DNA from: Clostridiales bacterium
GTDB lineage: Bacteria; Bacillota; Clostridia; Christensenellales; Aristaeellaceae
Length of the DNA stretch: 64,000 bases
Assembly (NCBI GenBank): GCA_022787165.1
Contig: JALFVL010000018.1
Span: 1 to 64,000 of the forward strand
Reading direction: 5' to 3'
In this document: piece by piece, positions 40,244 through 48,783 of the stretch
How the letters are laid out: the number at the start of each line of letters is the position of its first letter
How positions within the stretch are numbered: the stretch's first letter is position 1
Made by a program: the position numbers and the translations under genes
The notes under the pieces: model-generated
Database searches by the model: none
Told to the model about the DNA's origin: nothing
The model's input: the letters and a program-made list of their open reading frames with translations, nothing else

Positions 40244-40306
40244 AAACGCTCCCTTTATGAGGGACAGTGATTTTGATTCGCACTGTCTGTCATAAAGGGA
40301 GCGTTT
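40244..40306. repeat. 63-bp near-perfect palindrome between convergent genes
   Basis: Outer arms AAACGCTCCCTTTATGA / TCATAAAGGGAGCGTTT are perfect over 17 bp. After one mismatch an inner 8-bp stem (GGACAGTG / CACTGTCT with one G-T) closes on an 11-nt loop. There is no T run. It lies in the 269-bp gap between kdpE and the minus-strand AraC gene and might act as a bidirectional terminator or RNA hairpin. Confidence 0.85.
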
Positions 40307-40420
40307 GATTGCCCGGAAACCAGGGGACTTTTTGTTTGGAGGGGCCGGCGGATGACGCCTGCGCGCAGCCGCTGAAGGCTTGCTGGCGTGAGCGCGGGCG
40401 TCTGATTCGGGAAGCGCGCC

Positions 40421-41356
40421 TTACAGGTTTTCGGGAAGCAGCCAGCCCTTGCAGGGGAGGATATACTGCTTCTGCCTGGCGGCGATATGCTTGTTGGACT
40501 GGCGGTATTGCTGCGGGGAGACGCTCATGATCTGCTGGAAGTTGCGGTTGAAGCTGGAGATGGAGGAGATGCCCACGGCCTGCGCAATGGCGGTGATGGG
40601 ATCGCTGGTGGTGTTCAGGCGGATGCAGGCCTGCCGGATGCGGATGTAGATGACGTATTGCAGGGGCGTGGTGCCCATGATGGAGAGAAACAGGCGGCGG
40701 AAATGTGTCTGGCTCAGGTGGCACAAGCCCGCCAGCTTTTCCACGTTGCAGGGCTCGACGTAGTGGTTGTTGATGTATTCCAGCGCAGGGCGCAGCACAA
40801 AGGCGCGGCTGTTGGCGTTGGGTTTGTGCGCCGTGGCGTTCAGCAGCAGGCGCAGCTCCGCGCTCAGCAGCAGGGAGTAGAGTGAAAACAGCGGGGAATC
40901 CGAATCATGACGGTCGCGCGCCTCCTCCAGAAGGCAATTCGCCAGAAAATAGATGCGGGGATGGCTGTCCCTGGTGATGTGCAGAAAGCTGCCCATGAGG
41001 CTGGAGAGCGTCGGCTGTTGGGGATTGCGCGCGCCGGAGAGCGTGCTCGCGTCCAGATCGACAAACAGGTAGTCCCACCGGCTGCGGCAGCCGGGCGCGG
41101 AACAGGTGGTGTGGGGCAAAAAGCGCGGGATGAGGAAGACGTCGCCCGCCTTAAAGGGATAGGTGACGCCGTTTTCAAAGCCGAGCAGGCCGCTGTCGGA
41201 GAGGCAAAAGCCGATTTCCAGACAGTTGTGAAAATGCAGCCGGTCGCTCATCACATCCGAAATCCGCCATTCCTCGCCGGAGAGGCACATGAACGGCATG
41301 TCCGGCTGAAGCTCATAGATCCGGTATTCGATGATATTTTTGGATTGACGGCCCAT
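40421..41356 (-). CDS. AraC-family transcriptional regulator
   Basis: 311 aa. N-terminal cupin sensor (about 25-110: LHFHNCLEIGFCLSDSG, YPFKAGDVFLIPRFLPH), C-terminal double helix-turn-helix (about 205-300: VEKLAGLCHLSQTHFRRLFL; IAQAVGISSISSFNRNFQQIM). Start at 41356 follows TAAGGAGGG; the much longer open frame upstream is a shadow of the permease genes. Divergent from the sugar ABC permeases, so it probably controls the rhamnogalacturonan oligosaccharide locus, sensing a pectin-derived sugar. Confidence 0.9.
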   Translation of the reverse strand: MGRQSKNIIEYRIYELQPDMPFMCLSGEEWRISDVMSDRLHFHNCLEIGFCLSDSGLLGFENGVTYPFKAGDVFLIPRFLPHTTCSAPGCRSRWDYLFVDLDASTLSGARNPQQPTLSSLMGSFLHITRDSHPRIYFLANCLLEEARDRHDSDSPLFSLYSLLLSAELRLLLNATAHKPNANSRAFVLRPALEYINNHYVEPCNVEKLAGLCHLSQTHFRRLFLSIMGTTPLQYVIYIRIRQACIRLNTTSDPITAIAQAVGISSISSFNRNFQQIMSVSPQQYRQSNKHIAARQKQYILPCKGWLLPENL

Positions 41357-41417
41357 ATTCACCCTCCTTAGGACGCTGTTTTTCGCGAAAATGGCATATT
41401 TGCATGGTTCACTTGAT

Positions 41418-41447
41418 AGTATACCACCAAATTTGCCCATAGGTAAA
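41418..41447 (-). promoter_or_regulatory. Possible promoter for the AraC regulator
   Basis: On the minus strand TTTACC, 18 bp, TATACT, about 60 bp upstream of the ATG. Convincing -35 and -10 boxes for the divergent permease gene were not found, as expected for an activator-dependent promoter. Confidence 0.5.
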
Positions 41448-41599
41448 GCGATTTGCTTTTCGATGATGGTTGAAAATGGGAGGTGTATGGTTGTTTTGTT
41501 GTAGAATGTGGAAGACAAAAAAATTATAATCAAGACAAAGAAATGGAATTGTGTACTTTGAACAGAAAACGGATGAAAGCTCAACGAGGAGGGGTTCCT

Positions 41600-42550
41600 G
41601 TGAACGGAAAGCGCGTCGAACGCGGCGATTTGCGCTGCGTCAATAGGATGCGGGTGTACCTGAAGAACAACTGGCAGCTCTACGCGCTGCTGGCGATTCC
41701 GATCGCCTTTGTCATCATCTTCAAGTACGCGGCCTATCCGGGCATGCGCATCGCCTTCATGAACTACAAGCCCGCAAAGGGCTTTGACGGAAGCCCCTGG
41801 GTCGGCATGGATACCTTTGTCAAGGTCTTCAAGGACAAGAGCTTCCACACGGCGCTCAAGAACTCCCTCATCTTCAACTTTCTGGATCTGATTATCGGCT
41901 TCCCGGTGCCGGTGATTCTGGCGCTGATGCTCAACGAGCTTCGCTTTGAGCGCTACAAGAAGGTTTCCCAGACGATTCTGTATCTGCCGCATTTTCTCTC
42001 CTGGCCGATCATCGCCTCCGTCATGCTGACGCTGTTCAAGCCGGAAACGGGCCTGGTCAACGTGACGCTGATGAATCTGGGCATCATCGACAAGGGTATT
42101 CCGTTCCTGACGGAAAAATGGCATTGGGCGGTCAGCTATCTGCTCATCGGCGTATGGCAGAACATGGGCTGGGGCTCGATCATCTATCTGGCCGCGATCA
42201 CCGGCATCGACGCCGAGCTTTACGAGGCGGCGACCATCGACGGCGCGGGACGCTGGCGCAAAATCTGGAATGTCACCCTCCCGTGCATCCGCGGCACGAT
42301 GGTCACGCTGCTGATCATGAATCTGGGCCGCGTGATGGGCTCCAACTTCGAGCGTCTGGATTCCTTTGGCAACGTGCAGGTCAAGGATTTCCAGTATCAG
42401 CTGGCCATCTACATCTATGAAAAGGGCCTTGCCGGCGGCAACTTCTCGCGCGCGACGGCGGTGGGCCTGTTCCAGTCCCTTGTCGGCCTGCTTCTGGTGC
42501 TCTCCTCGGACAGGGTGGCCAAGAAGCTCGGCGACGACGGCCTGCTCTAA
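41600..42550 (+). CDS. lplB: Oligosaccharide ABC transporter permease (LplB type)
   Basis: 316 aa, six transmembrane helices. LYALLAIPIAFVIIFKYAAYPG near the N-terminus and the EAA motif EAATIDGAGRWRKIWNVTLP (about 213-232) that contacts the ATPase. The GTG at 41600 is chosen because GAGGAGGGG lies directly upstream; upstream ATG codons at 41483 and 41543 lack such sites. Forms a CUT1 importer with LplC and the binding protein; the ATPase is probably an MsmX-like shared subunit encoded elsewhere. The family imports pectin-derived oligosaccharides in Bacillus (YtcQ-YteP-YtcP). Confidence 0.9.
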   Translation: MNGKRVERGDLRCVNRMRVYLKNNWQLYALLAIPIAFVIIFKYAAYPGMRIAFMNYKPAKGFDGSPWVGMDTFVKVFKDKSFHTALKNSLIFNFLDLIIGFPVPVILALMLNELRFERYKKVSQTILYLPHFLSWPIIASVMLTLFKPETGLVNVTLMNLGIIDKGIPFLTEKWHWAVSYLLIGVWQNMGWGSIIYLAAITGIDAELYEAATIDGAGRWRKIWNVTLPCIRGTMVTLLIMNLGRVMGSNFERLDSFGNVQVKDFQYQLAIYIYEKGLAGGNFSRATAVGLFQSLVGLLLVLSSDRVAKKLGDDGLL

Positions 42551-42568
42551 GCGGAAGGAGGGAATCTT

Positions 42569-43477
42569 ATGGCCAAGACAGCTCAGGAAAAGAAGGCTTC
42601 GCTCTGGAAGGGCGTCAACCGCGTGCGCATCAGCGATTTTGTGATTGCCCTTGTGATCCTCCTTCTTTCGCTGACGTGCATCCTCCCCTTCATTCATGTC
42701 ACCGCCAAGAGCGTGTCCTCCAATACGGCGGTCATGTCCAAGTCCGTGTATCTGTGGCCCAAGGGCTTCAATATCGACGCATACATCTCGATCTTCCGGG
42801 ACGGCCAGCTGACCCATTCGATGCTCTACACCATCTGGGTGACGCTGCTCTTCACCGTCATCGGCATGGCGATCACGATCTGCGCGGCCTATCCGCTGTC
42901 CATCAGGGGGCTCAAGGGCCGCCCGGTGTTCGCGTTCATTCTGATGTTCACGATGTATTTTTCCGCGGGTCTCATCCCGGAGTATCTGCTCTACAAGGAT
43001 CTGCGGCTGATCAATACCATGTGGGTGCTGGTGCTGCCGCTGTGCTTTGCGCCCTACAACATGCTGATCATGCGCTCGTTCCTCTCCTCCACCATACCGG
43101 ACAGCCTCTATGAGGCGGCGAAGCTGGATGGCGCGAGCCACTTCCAGACGCTGTTCAGGATTGTGCTTCCGCTCTCCAAGCCGATTCTCGCGACGCTTTC
43201 CCTGTTCTATGCGGTTGGCCGCTGGAACGCCTACGCCGACGCGAAATACTACATCACCACCAAATCGCTCCAGCCGCTGCAATACCTGCTCTCCAATATG
43301 GTGCTCAACTCCGGCAACGACGCGATCTCGCTGTCGGAATCCGCAGCCGCGGATACCACGCCGGAGGTTTTGCAGGCAGCGACGATCATGTTTGCCACCC
43401 TGCCCATCATCATGGTCTATCCCTTCGTGCAGAAGTATTTTGTCAAGGGAACGATGATCGGCGCGGTCAAGGGCTGA
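42569..43477 (+). CDS. lplC: Oligosaccharide ABC transporter permease (LplC type)
   Basis: 302 aa, six transmembrane helices, second permease of the CUT1 importer. SDFVIALVILLLSLTCILPF at the start, SSNTAVMSKSVYLWPKGFNIDAY typical of LplC/YtcP, EAA loop EAAKLDGASHFQTLFRIVLP (about 181-200), and the C-terminal YPFVQKYFVKGTMIGAVKG. 18 bp after LplB with a GGAAGGAGGG site. Confidence 0.92.
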   Translation: MAKTAQEKKASLWKGVNRVRISDFVIALVILLLSLTCILPFIHVTAKSVSSNTAVMSKSVYLWPKGFNIDAYISIFRDGQLTHSMLYTIWVTLLFTVIGMAITICAAYPLSIRGLKGRPVFAFILMFTMYFSAGLIPEYLLYKDLRLINTMWVLVLPLCFAPYNMLIMRSFLSSTIPDSLYEAAKLDGASHFQTLFRIVLPLSKPILATLSLFYAVGRWNAYADAKYYITTKSLQPLQYLLSNMVLNSGNDAISLSESAAADTTPEVLQAATIMFATLPIIMVYPFVQKYFVKGTMIGAVKG

Positions 43478-43536
43478 GTTTGGGATCATGACAGAGCATC
43501 CTGTCATACCATATATCAAAAGGAGGAAATGAATCT

Positions 43537-45159
43537 ATGAAGAAGCTGCTCTCTCTGGTGCTGGCGCTGGTTTTGGCGCTGTCCCTGGCGACTGCACTGG
43601 CGGAAACCCCGGCGTGGGAGCCGTTTGCGCAGACCGTCACCATCACGGTTCCGGTGTATGACCGCTCCAAGGTGGGCTACCCGGCCGTCGACGACAACTA
43701 CTGGACGCAGTACATCCAGAAGGAATTCGGCGACAAGTACAACATTGACGTCAACTATGTGGCCATCCCGCGCGGCGACGTGATGACCAAGTACTCCCTG
43801 CTCATCGCGGGCGAGGAGACCCCGACGATCATGATGGAGTACGACTATCCGAAGGTTGCGCAGTGGGCCACCGACGGCGCCATGCAGGTCATCGACCTGG
43901 AGAAGTTTGCCGAGGTCGCGCCGACCTACTACGGCAAGATGGTGGAGAACAACCAGCTGGGCTACACGGACATCAACGGCGAAACCTACTTCGTCCTCTC
44001 CGAGCGTCCCTACTACAACACCACCTACACCTACGCGACCTTTGTGCGCATGGACTGGCTGCGCGCTGTCGGCTATGACCATGTGCCCAAGAGCTACGAG
44101 GAGCAGGTCGACGCGATCAATAAGATCATCGAGGCTGGCCTGACCGATCAGGCGCCGCTGGGCCTGGGCATCCCGACCTCCGCGTATGTGCAGAACTTCG
44201 CGTACCGCGACATCCCGGTCGACGAGGCCGAGTGGGCGCAGCATTCCTCGCTGGGCACCGCGTCCCTGTCCTGGGAGCCGACGAAGGAATACCTCAAGCG
44301 CCTGAACAGCGAGTACCACATGGGCTGGTATTCCTCCGAGTTTGACCTGGAGAAGGATTCCAAGGGCGCCGCGACCGATCAGGCGCAGACGGACTTCATC
44401 AACGGCAAGACCTACCGCTACGGCGGCTACATGTCCGCCAACGTGTCCTGGCTGACCGCGTTCTTTGAGAACAACCCGGACGCCGAGCTGGCGATCGAGA
44501 GCAACTACGCCGGCGTGGACGGCACCGTGGTGCCCGATGCGCAGCTTCGCGCGGACAACCCCTTCGGCATGATCGTCGGCTTCTCCTCCTACGCGACCGA
44601 GGACCAGCTCAAGGCGGCCTGGATGCTCATGGAGTGGATGATTCAGCCGGAGAACCTCTTCGTGCTGGAGAACGGCGTCGAGGGCGTCACCTACACGATG
44701 GGTGAAAACGGCCTGCCGGTCGTCGTCGGCGATTACACCGGCCCCGAGATGCTCAACCACAACATGAACATCGACATGACCTGCCTCGTGCATGCCTCCA
44801 AGGTGGTCGGCACCATCGAGGACAGCCTCGCCGCCATCACCCCGCAGGGTGTGCCGCAGGACTTCTATCCGATGCTCAAGGCGAACTACGATGAGCTGGC
44901 CGAGATCGCCGCGAAGGGCAACGCCTATTCCGACCCGGTCTTTGCCGTGGCCATCGAGTCTGAATCCGAGTACAGCGCGTCCCTGCTGAGCCTGTATCAG
45001 GAGAGCTTCGCCAAGCTGGTCAAGTGCGACCCGGCCGAGTTTGACGCCCTGTATGAGCAGCTGAGCCAGGATTATCTGGACGCCGGCTACCAGGAGATCA
45101 TCGACGAGCGCCTCGCCGCCTATGAGGCCGGCCAGACGACCAAGCTGCCGCAGCGCTGA
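43537..45159 (+). CDS. Extracellular sugar-binding protein of ABC importer (LplA type)
   Basis: 540 aa. Sec signal peptide MKKLLSLVLALVLALSLATALA followed directly by ETPAWEP; there is no lipobox Cys, which is unusual for a Gram-positive binding protein. The mature part is a family-1-like solute-binding fold (YWTQYIQKEFGDKYNIDVNY; MEYDYPKVAQWATDG; AAWMLMEWMIQPENLF). Ligand probably a rhamnogalacturonan oligosaccharide judging from the neighbours. Third gene of the operon; a 15-bp-stem terminator follows. Confidence 0.9.
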   Translation: MKKLLSLVLALVLALSLATALAETPAWEPFAQTVTITVPVYDRSKVGYPAVDDNYWTQYIQKEFGDKYNIDVNYVAIPRGDVMTKYSLLIAGEETPTIMMEYDYPKVAQWATDGAMQVIDLEKFAEVAPTYYGKMVENNQLGYTDINGETYFVLSERPYYNTTYTYATFVRMDWLRAVGYDHVPKSYEEQVDAINKIIEAGLTDQAPLGLGIPTSAYVQNFAYRDIPVDEAEWAQHSSLGTASLSWEPTKEYLKRLNSEYHMGWYSSEFDLEKDSKGAATDQAQTDFINGKTYRYGGYMSANVSWLTAFFENNPDAELAIESNYAGVDGTVVPDAQLRADNPFGMIVGFSSYATEDQLKAAWMLMEWMIQPENLFVLENGVEGVTYTMGENGLPVVVGDYTGPEMLNHNMNIDMTCLVHASKVVGTIEDSLAAITPQGVPQDFYPMLKANYDELAEIAAKGNAYSDPVFAVAIESESEYSASLLSLYQESFAKLVKCDPAEFDALYEQLSQDYLDAGYQEIIDERLAAYEAGQTTKLPQR

Positions 45160-45236
45160 TTTCCGCCGAATCCCGAATCGTTAGTCCTTGTGTAGGCACA
45201 AAGGCCCCGCACAAGGGGAACATCCCATAGGACAAT

Positions 45237-45271
45237 GGACAGCCACAGCAGTCGCGCTGCTGTGGCTGTCC
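45237..45271. terminator. Strong terminator between convergent operons
   Basis: A perfect 15-bp stem GGACAGCCACAGCAG / CTGCTGTGGCTGTCC with loop TCGCG, followed by TTGTGCTTTAT. Confidence 0.85.
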
Positions 45272-45374
45272 TTGTGCTTTATCGCGTGAGGTGATCATAC
45301 TTGAATGCCCGGGGCGTTTTGCTGCGCGCACCGATGAAAAGCGCCCTCTCCGGCAGGCGGAGAGAGCGGGAAGA

Positions 45375-47507
45375 TTATAGCTGCATGATTCGGGTTTCCA
45401 GCGGCTTGAGCGACACATGGACATCGCCCTGCGGCGTGCGGATGGCGGCAGAGGTTTCTTCCTCCGCGTTGTTGAGCGCGACGAGGATGCGGTCGGCGGG
45501 ATAATAGGCCGTTTCAACCAGCGCGTTGTCGGAAAGATAGAGCGGATCAAGTCCGCAGCAGTACAGCATCGTCTCCAGCAGCATGCGCGTGGATTCCGGG
45601 GAAACGGTGAAGTGGCTCATGTACACGGCCTTGCCGCGGCCGAAGGCATGCAGGGTCATCTGCGGCACGCCGCCCTTTTCGCAGAGCACCTTCGTGTCGC
45701 CGCCGGTGAGCAGGATGTTCGGGTTGTTGCCCAGCGCATCCGCGCAGACGGCGATGGGCACGTCCCTGTCCACCTCAAATTGCCAACGCCCGTGGCAGAC
45801 GCGCTCCCCCTTGTCCACATCCACGCCCAGAACATGCGAAAGACGGAGCGTGTGGTCGTATCCGGCGACGGCGGAGGGCTCGCCCACGCCGATGAACGTG
45901 CCGCCCTCGTGGACAAAGCGCGTCAGCCCGGCAACCAGCGCGGGGTTCTTCCACGCGTCGCCGCCGCTCCAGGCATCGCCCATCCGCCCGGCGTTGATGA
46001 CCACGTCGCAGTCCCGCAGCGCGCCGCGCAGCACATCCTCAAAGCTGATGAACCGCACGTCGACGGGCAGGCCGGAAAGCGCCTCGTTGATGTGGATGAG
46101 CGCGTGGCGGTCCGTCTCGTGGAAATGGCCGGAGAGCGTCCAGGAGCGAAGGCTGCCCCATGTATGCAGCACGGCCACGCGGCAGGGCAGCGTATAGGGC
46201 GCGCCGCTGCCGTGCAGCGCCCGGATGCGGCGGAATTCGTCGGCAATCTCCGTGATGGCATCGACAAACTTCGGATAATCGAGTGTCAGATGCAGATACC
46301 CGCCCAGGCCGATGCGGTCGACCGGCTTGCGCACGAGCGCGCGGCGCACGCTGCGCCAGTAACGCAGCGCGTCCTTTTCCGGCTCGCCGCCTTCGCTGAA
46401 GGTGGGCAGGCCGCCAAGCCCCACCGGGAACAGGTACGGATGGAAGCGCAGTTCGTGAACGGGCACATCGGCGCACGCGCACAGGCGGCACTCGAAGCCG
46501 GAGAACACGCACTTGATCAGCCCATCGAAGCCGATGGAGGCAAAGCGTTTGCCGCAGGGCTCCATGCCCACCCAGCTGTCGTCATAGAAGACATAGGCCT
46601 GCTTGCCGTGCCTGTGGATGATCTCCACCAGCGCCCGGGCCTTTTGGGCGACAAACTCCTGAATGAACTCCATGTAGTCGCGCTTGGCGGGCGTGGGCGG
46701 CATGTGCGTCGGCTGATGCCTGCCGCCGTTGACGAAGTCCTCCGCGGTGAGCGCGTAGCCGTATTGCTGCCTGAAGGCATCCAGCGCGGCGGGGCTGACG
46801 GTAAAGTCATAGCTGGCCCAGTCTGTAAAGAGGTGGCGGTTGCGCAGATCCGCCCCCCAGATCCACACGAAGTTGTAAAACAGGCTGGTCAGGCGCACGA
46901 CGTCGGTCTGCGGGTTCTGGATGCACCAGTTTTCCAGCCAATCCTGCAGGAATTGCCATGCGGCGCCGTGGCGCGGGTCGAGCTGGCGCAGATGCTCGCT
47001 CGTCCAGCCGTTGGTCGTGTGGTTGTACATGTTGATCTCCTCCCAGACGCGGTAAGCGAGGAAGGAAACCGTGTACTGATGCCACGGCGTGACGCCCTGC
47101 ACCCGCACGGCGCCATCCGCATAGGTGATGCCGCGGGTGACCTCGACATTTTCGGTGCGGTCATAGACCTGCATGTAACGCAGCGCATCCGGCGATTCGT
47201 TGATCACCAGCTGCTCCGTGAAATAGCCGTCCATGAGGGGGATCACGACGCTTGTGCCCTCGGCGGTGACAGCCCTGGAGCACAGGAACGTCTGCTGCTG
47301 CGCATCGGGATGCTCCAGCGCGAAGGCATTGTGCTCGCGAATGACGCACAGGGTGGAGTAAATGCGGTAGCCTGCCCCGGTGATCTCGGGGGAGAGCTTG
47401 GTGCCGTCGCTGTCGCGGATGACATCCGCGCCCCAGCGCCCGGCCAGCTCAAGGGTCAGGGCTTCATAGCCGGCTTCCCCGGGAAGCGTAAATCCGTCTC
47501 GCTTCAT
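45375..47507 (-). CDS. GH112 phosphorylase, candidate galactosyl-L-rhamnose phosphorylase
   Basis: 710 aa, cytoplasmic. The start (FTLPGEAGYEALTLELAGRWGADVIRDSDGT) and WHQYTVSFLAYRVWEEINMYNH match GH112, which phosphorolyses beta-galactosyl-1,3-HexNAc or beta-1,4-galactosyl-L-rhamnose to galactose 1-phosphate. Since the flanking genes degrade rhamnogalacturonan-I and catabolise rhamnose, the second activity is favoured; this rests on context. The C-terminus has a reductase-like glutamine-amidotransferase-fold region (RMGDAWSGGDAWKNPALVAG). ATG 47507 is preferred over 47513 because AAGGAG lies 7 bp upstream; that site overlaps the GH105 stop. Confidence 0.88.
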   Translation of the reverse strand: MKRDGFTLPGEAGYEALTLELAGRWGADVIRDSDGTKLSPEITGAGYRIYSTLCVIREHNAFALEHPDAQQQTFLCSRAVTAEGTSVVIPLMDGYFTEQLVINESPDALRYMQVYDRTENVEVTRGITYADGAVRVQGVTPWHQYTVSFLAYRVWEEINMYNHTTNGWTSEHLRQLDPRHGAAWQFLQDWLENWCIQNPQTDVVRLTSLFYNFVWIWGADLRNRHLFTDWASYDFTVSPAALDAFRQQYGYALTAEDFVNGGRHQPTHMPPTPAKRDYMEFIQEFVAQKARALVEIIHRHGKQAYVFYDDSWVGMEPCGKRFASIGFDGLIKCVFSGFECRLCACADVPVHELRFHPYLFPVGLGGLPTFSEGGEPEKDALRYWRSVRRALVRKPVDRIGLGGYLHLTLDYPKFVDAITEIADEFRRIRALHGSGAPYTLPCRVAVLHTWGSLRSWTLSGHFHETDRHALIHINEALSGLPVDVRFISFEDVLRGALRDCDVVINAGRMGDAWSGGDAWKNPALVAGLTRFVHEGGTFIGVGEPSAVAGYDHTLRLSHVLGVDVDKGERVCHGRWQFEVDRDVPIAVCADALGNNPNILLTGGDTKVLCEKGGVPQMTLHAFGRGKAVYMSHFTVSPESTRMLLETMLYCCGLDPLYLSDNALVETAYYPADRILVALNNAEEETSAAIRTPQGDVHVSLKPLETRIMQL

Positions 47508-47519
47508 CGTCATTCTCCT

Positions 47520-48569
47520 TTACAGCGCGCCGTCCACGGTGCGGCTCCCGGCCTCCAGCACGGCGGCGAGGAACGCGAGCGCGAGGCCCTGGCCCCAGCC
47601 CTGCGTCCATTTGCGGGGAATGCCCATGTAGCCCTCGCGGTCGCGCATGACGGCGGTGCCGGCGGATACGTTTTTGACGCGCCCCTCGGGCGTCACGTTG
47701 GCCAGAATGCCCTCTACCGCCCGGTCGATGTATTTGAGGTGCAGCGGGTTTCCCTTGATGACCATGGCGGCAGCGATGCCCGCCGACGCGGAAACCTCCT
47801 CATAGCTCTCCGCGTCGTCAAGAATGGTGCGCCACAGGCCGTTTTCCGTTTGCAGAAGCTTGAGCGCCGCCAGCTGCTCGGCCAGCGAGCCCGCGATTTC
47901 CAGATATTTGGGATAGAGATAGCACTGCGGCAGCGTGCGGCCGACCTGGCTCATGGTGTAGGCCGCCCACGCGTTGGCACGGCCCCAGTAGAAGCCGGAG
48001 AGATGCGTCTTGCTCACATGGCTGTAGCCGTGGTACCACAGGCCGGTGGTCTCGTCCTGAAGGTACTGGATGTGCCAGTAATACTGGCTCAGCGCGTCGT
48101 CGATGAGCGCTTCATCCTTGAGCATCACGCCGGCGCGCAGCATGAAGTAGGCGGCCATGAACAGCGTATCTGCCCAGCACTGCTCCGGAAAGTCGTTTTT
48201 GTCCGAAACGGTATGCTGGAGCACGCCGTCGCCAAAGCGCAGCGCACGGTGGCGCAGGTAGTCAAGCTTGCTCAGCGCGATTTGAAGGTACTTCTCCTCG
48301 CCCGTCACCTCGTAGAGCGTGAGCATCGTGTGGCCCATCGCGCAGGTGTTCACCGTCCAGCCGGGAAGCCCCAGGCCGATGTATTCGTCCACGCGGTTGC
48401 GCAGCAGCTCGAGGTATTCCTGCTTCTGCGTCACGCGGTAGGCCTCGCAGATCCCCAGATACGCCACGCCGCAGGGCCAGTCCCACATCATGTCCATGTT
48501 CATGGTCCGGCGGACGATGGCATCCATAGCGGAAAGCACGCGTTCCTGGTCAAAATGGATGTTAGCCAT
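47520..48569 (-). CDS. Unsaturated rhamnogalacturonyl hydrolase (GH105)
   Basis: 349 aa, (alpha/alpha)6 barrel, no signal peptide. Removes the unsaturated galacturonyl residue that RG lyases leave on rhamnogalacturonan oligosaccharides. DWPCGVAYLGICEAY near residue 30, QCWADTLFMAAYFMLR with the catalytic Asp near residue 130, YHGYSHVSKTHLSGFYWGRANAW, and the C-terminal GWGQGLALAFLAAVLEA. ATG at 48569 follows AGGAGG; the upstream ATG at 48611 lies in the leader. First gene of the minus-strand pair with GH112. Confidence 0.92.
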   Translation of the reverse strand: MANIHFDQERVLSAMDAIVRRTMNMDMMWDWPCGVAYLGICEAYRVTQKQEYLELLRNRVDEYIGLGLPGWTVNTCAMGHTMLTLYEVTGEEKYLQIALSKLDYLRHRALRFGDGVLQHTVSDKNDFPEQCWADTLFMAAYFMLRAGVMLKDEALIDDALSQYYWHIQYLQDETTGLWYHGYSHVSKTHLSGFYWGRANAWAAYTMSQVGRTLPQCYLYPKYLEIAGSLAEQLAALKLLQTENGLWRTILDDAESYEEVSASAGIAAAMVIKGNPLHLKYIDRAVEGILANVTPEGRVKNVSAGTAVMRDREGYMGIPRKWTQGWGQGLALAFLAAVLEAGSRTVDGAL

Positions 48570-48625
48570 AGCGGTCTTCCTCCTGCCAATCAGATCAGAA
48601 ATCATTCCCATGTTTTGATGAATTG

Positions 48626-48654
48626 ATTATATCAGAACGACAACTTGAATTCAA
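48626..48654 (-). promoter_or_regulatory. Promoter for GH105-GH112 operon
   Basis: On the minus strand TTGAAT, 17 bp, TATAAT, 55-60 bp upstream of the GH105 start. The -35 box lies in a short repeat (TTGAATTTGAATTC on the minus strand) that may also be a regulator site. Confidence 0.75.
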
Positions 48655-48783
48655 ATTCAAAGCCGCCGAAGACTGCACAGATTCGGCCTAAAACTATTCA
48701 AATTTGTCCATATTGCATGATCGCTGCTGCGAATTTTGCCTGATTGAGATAAAATACAGATGGATGGCAGGAGGTGCGAACAG

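Noticed and set aside
45375-47507. Host-glycan (lacto-N-biose) role for the GH112 enzyme
   Set aside because: Possible by family, but no HexNAc kinase, NahK or GalT genes are near, while rhamnose and pectin genes are; kept only as the alternative.
45417-48626. 1069-aa plus-strand frame opposite GH112 and GH105
   Set aside because: Shadow frame; both minus-strand genes have clear motifs, starts and promoter.
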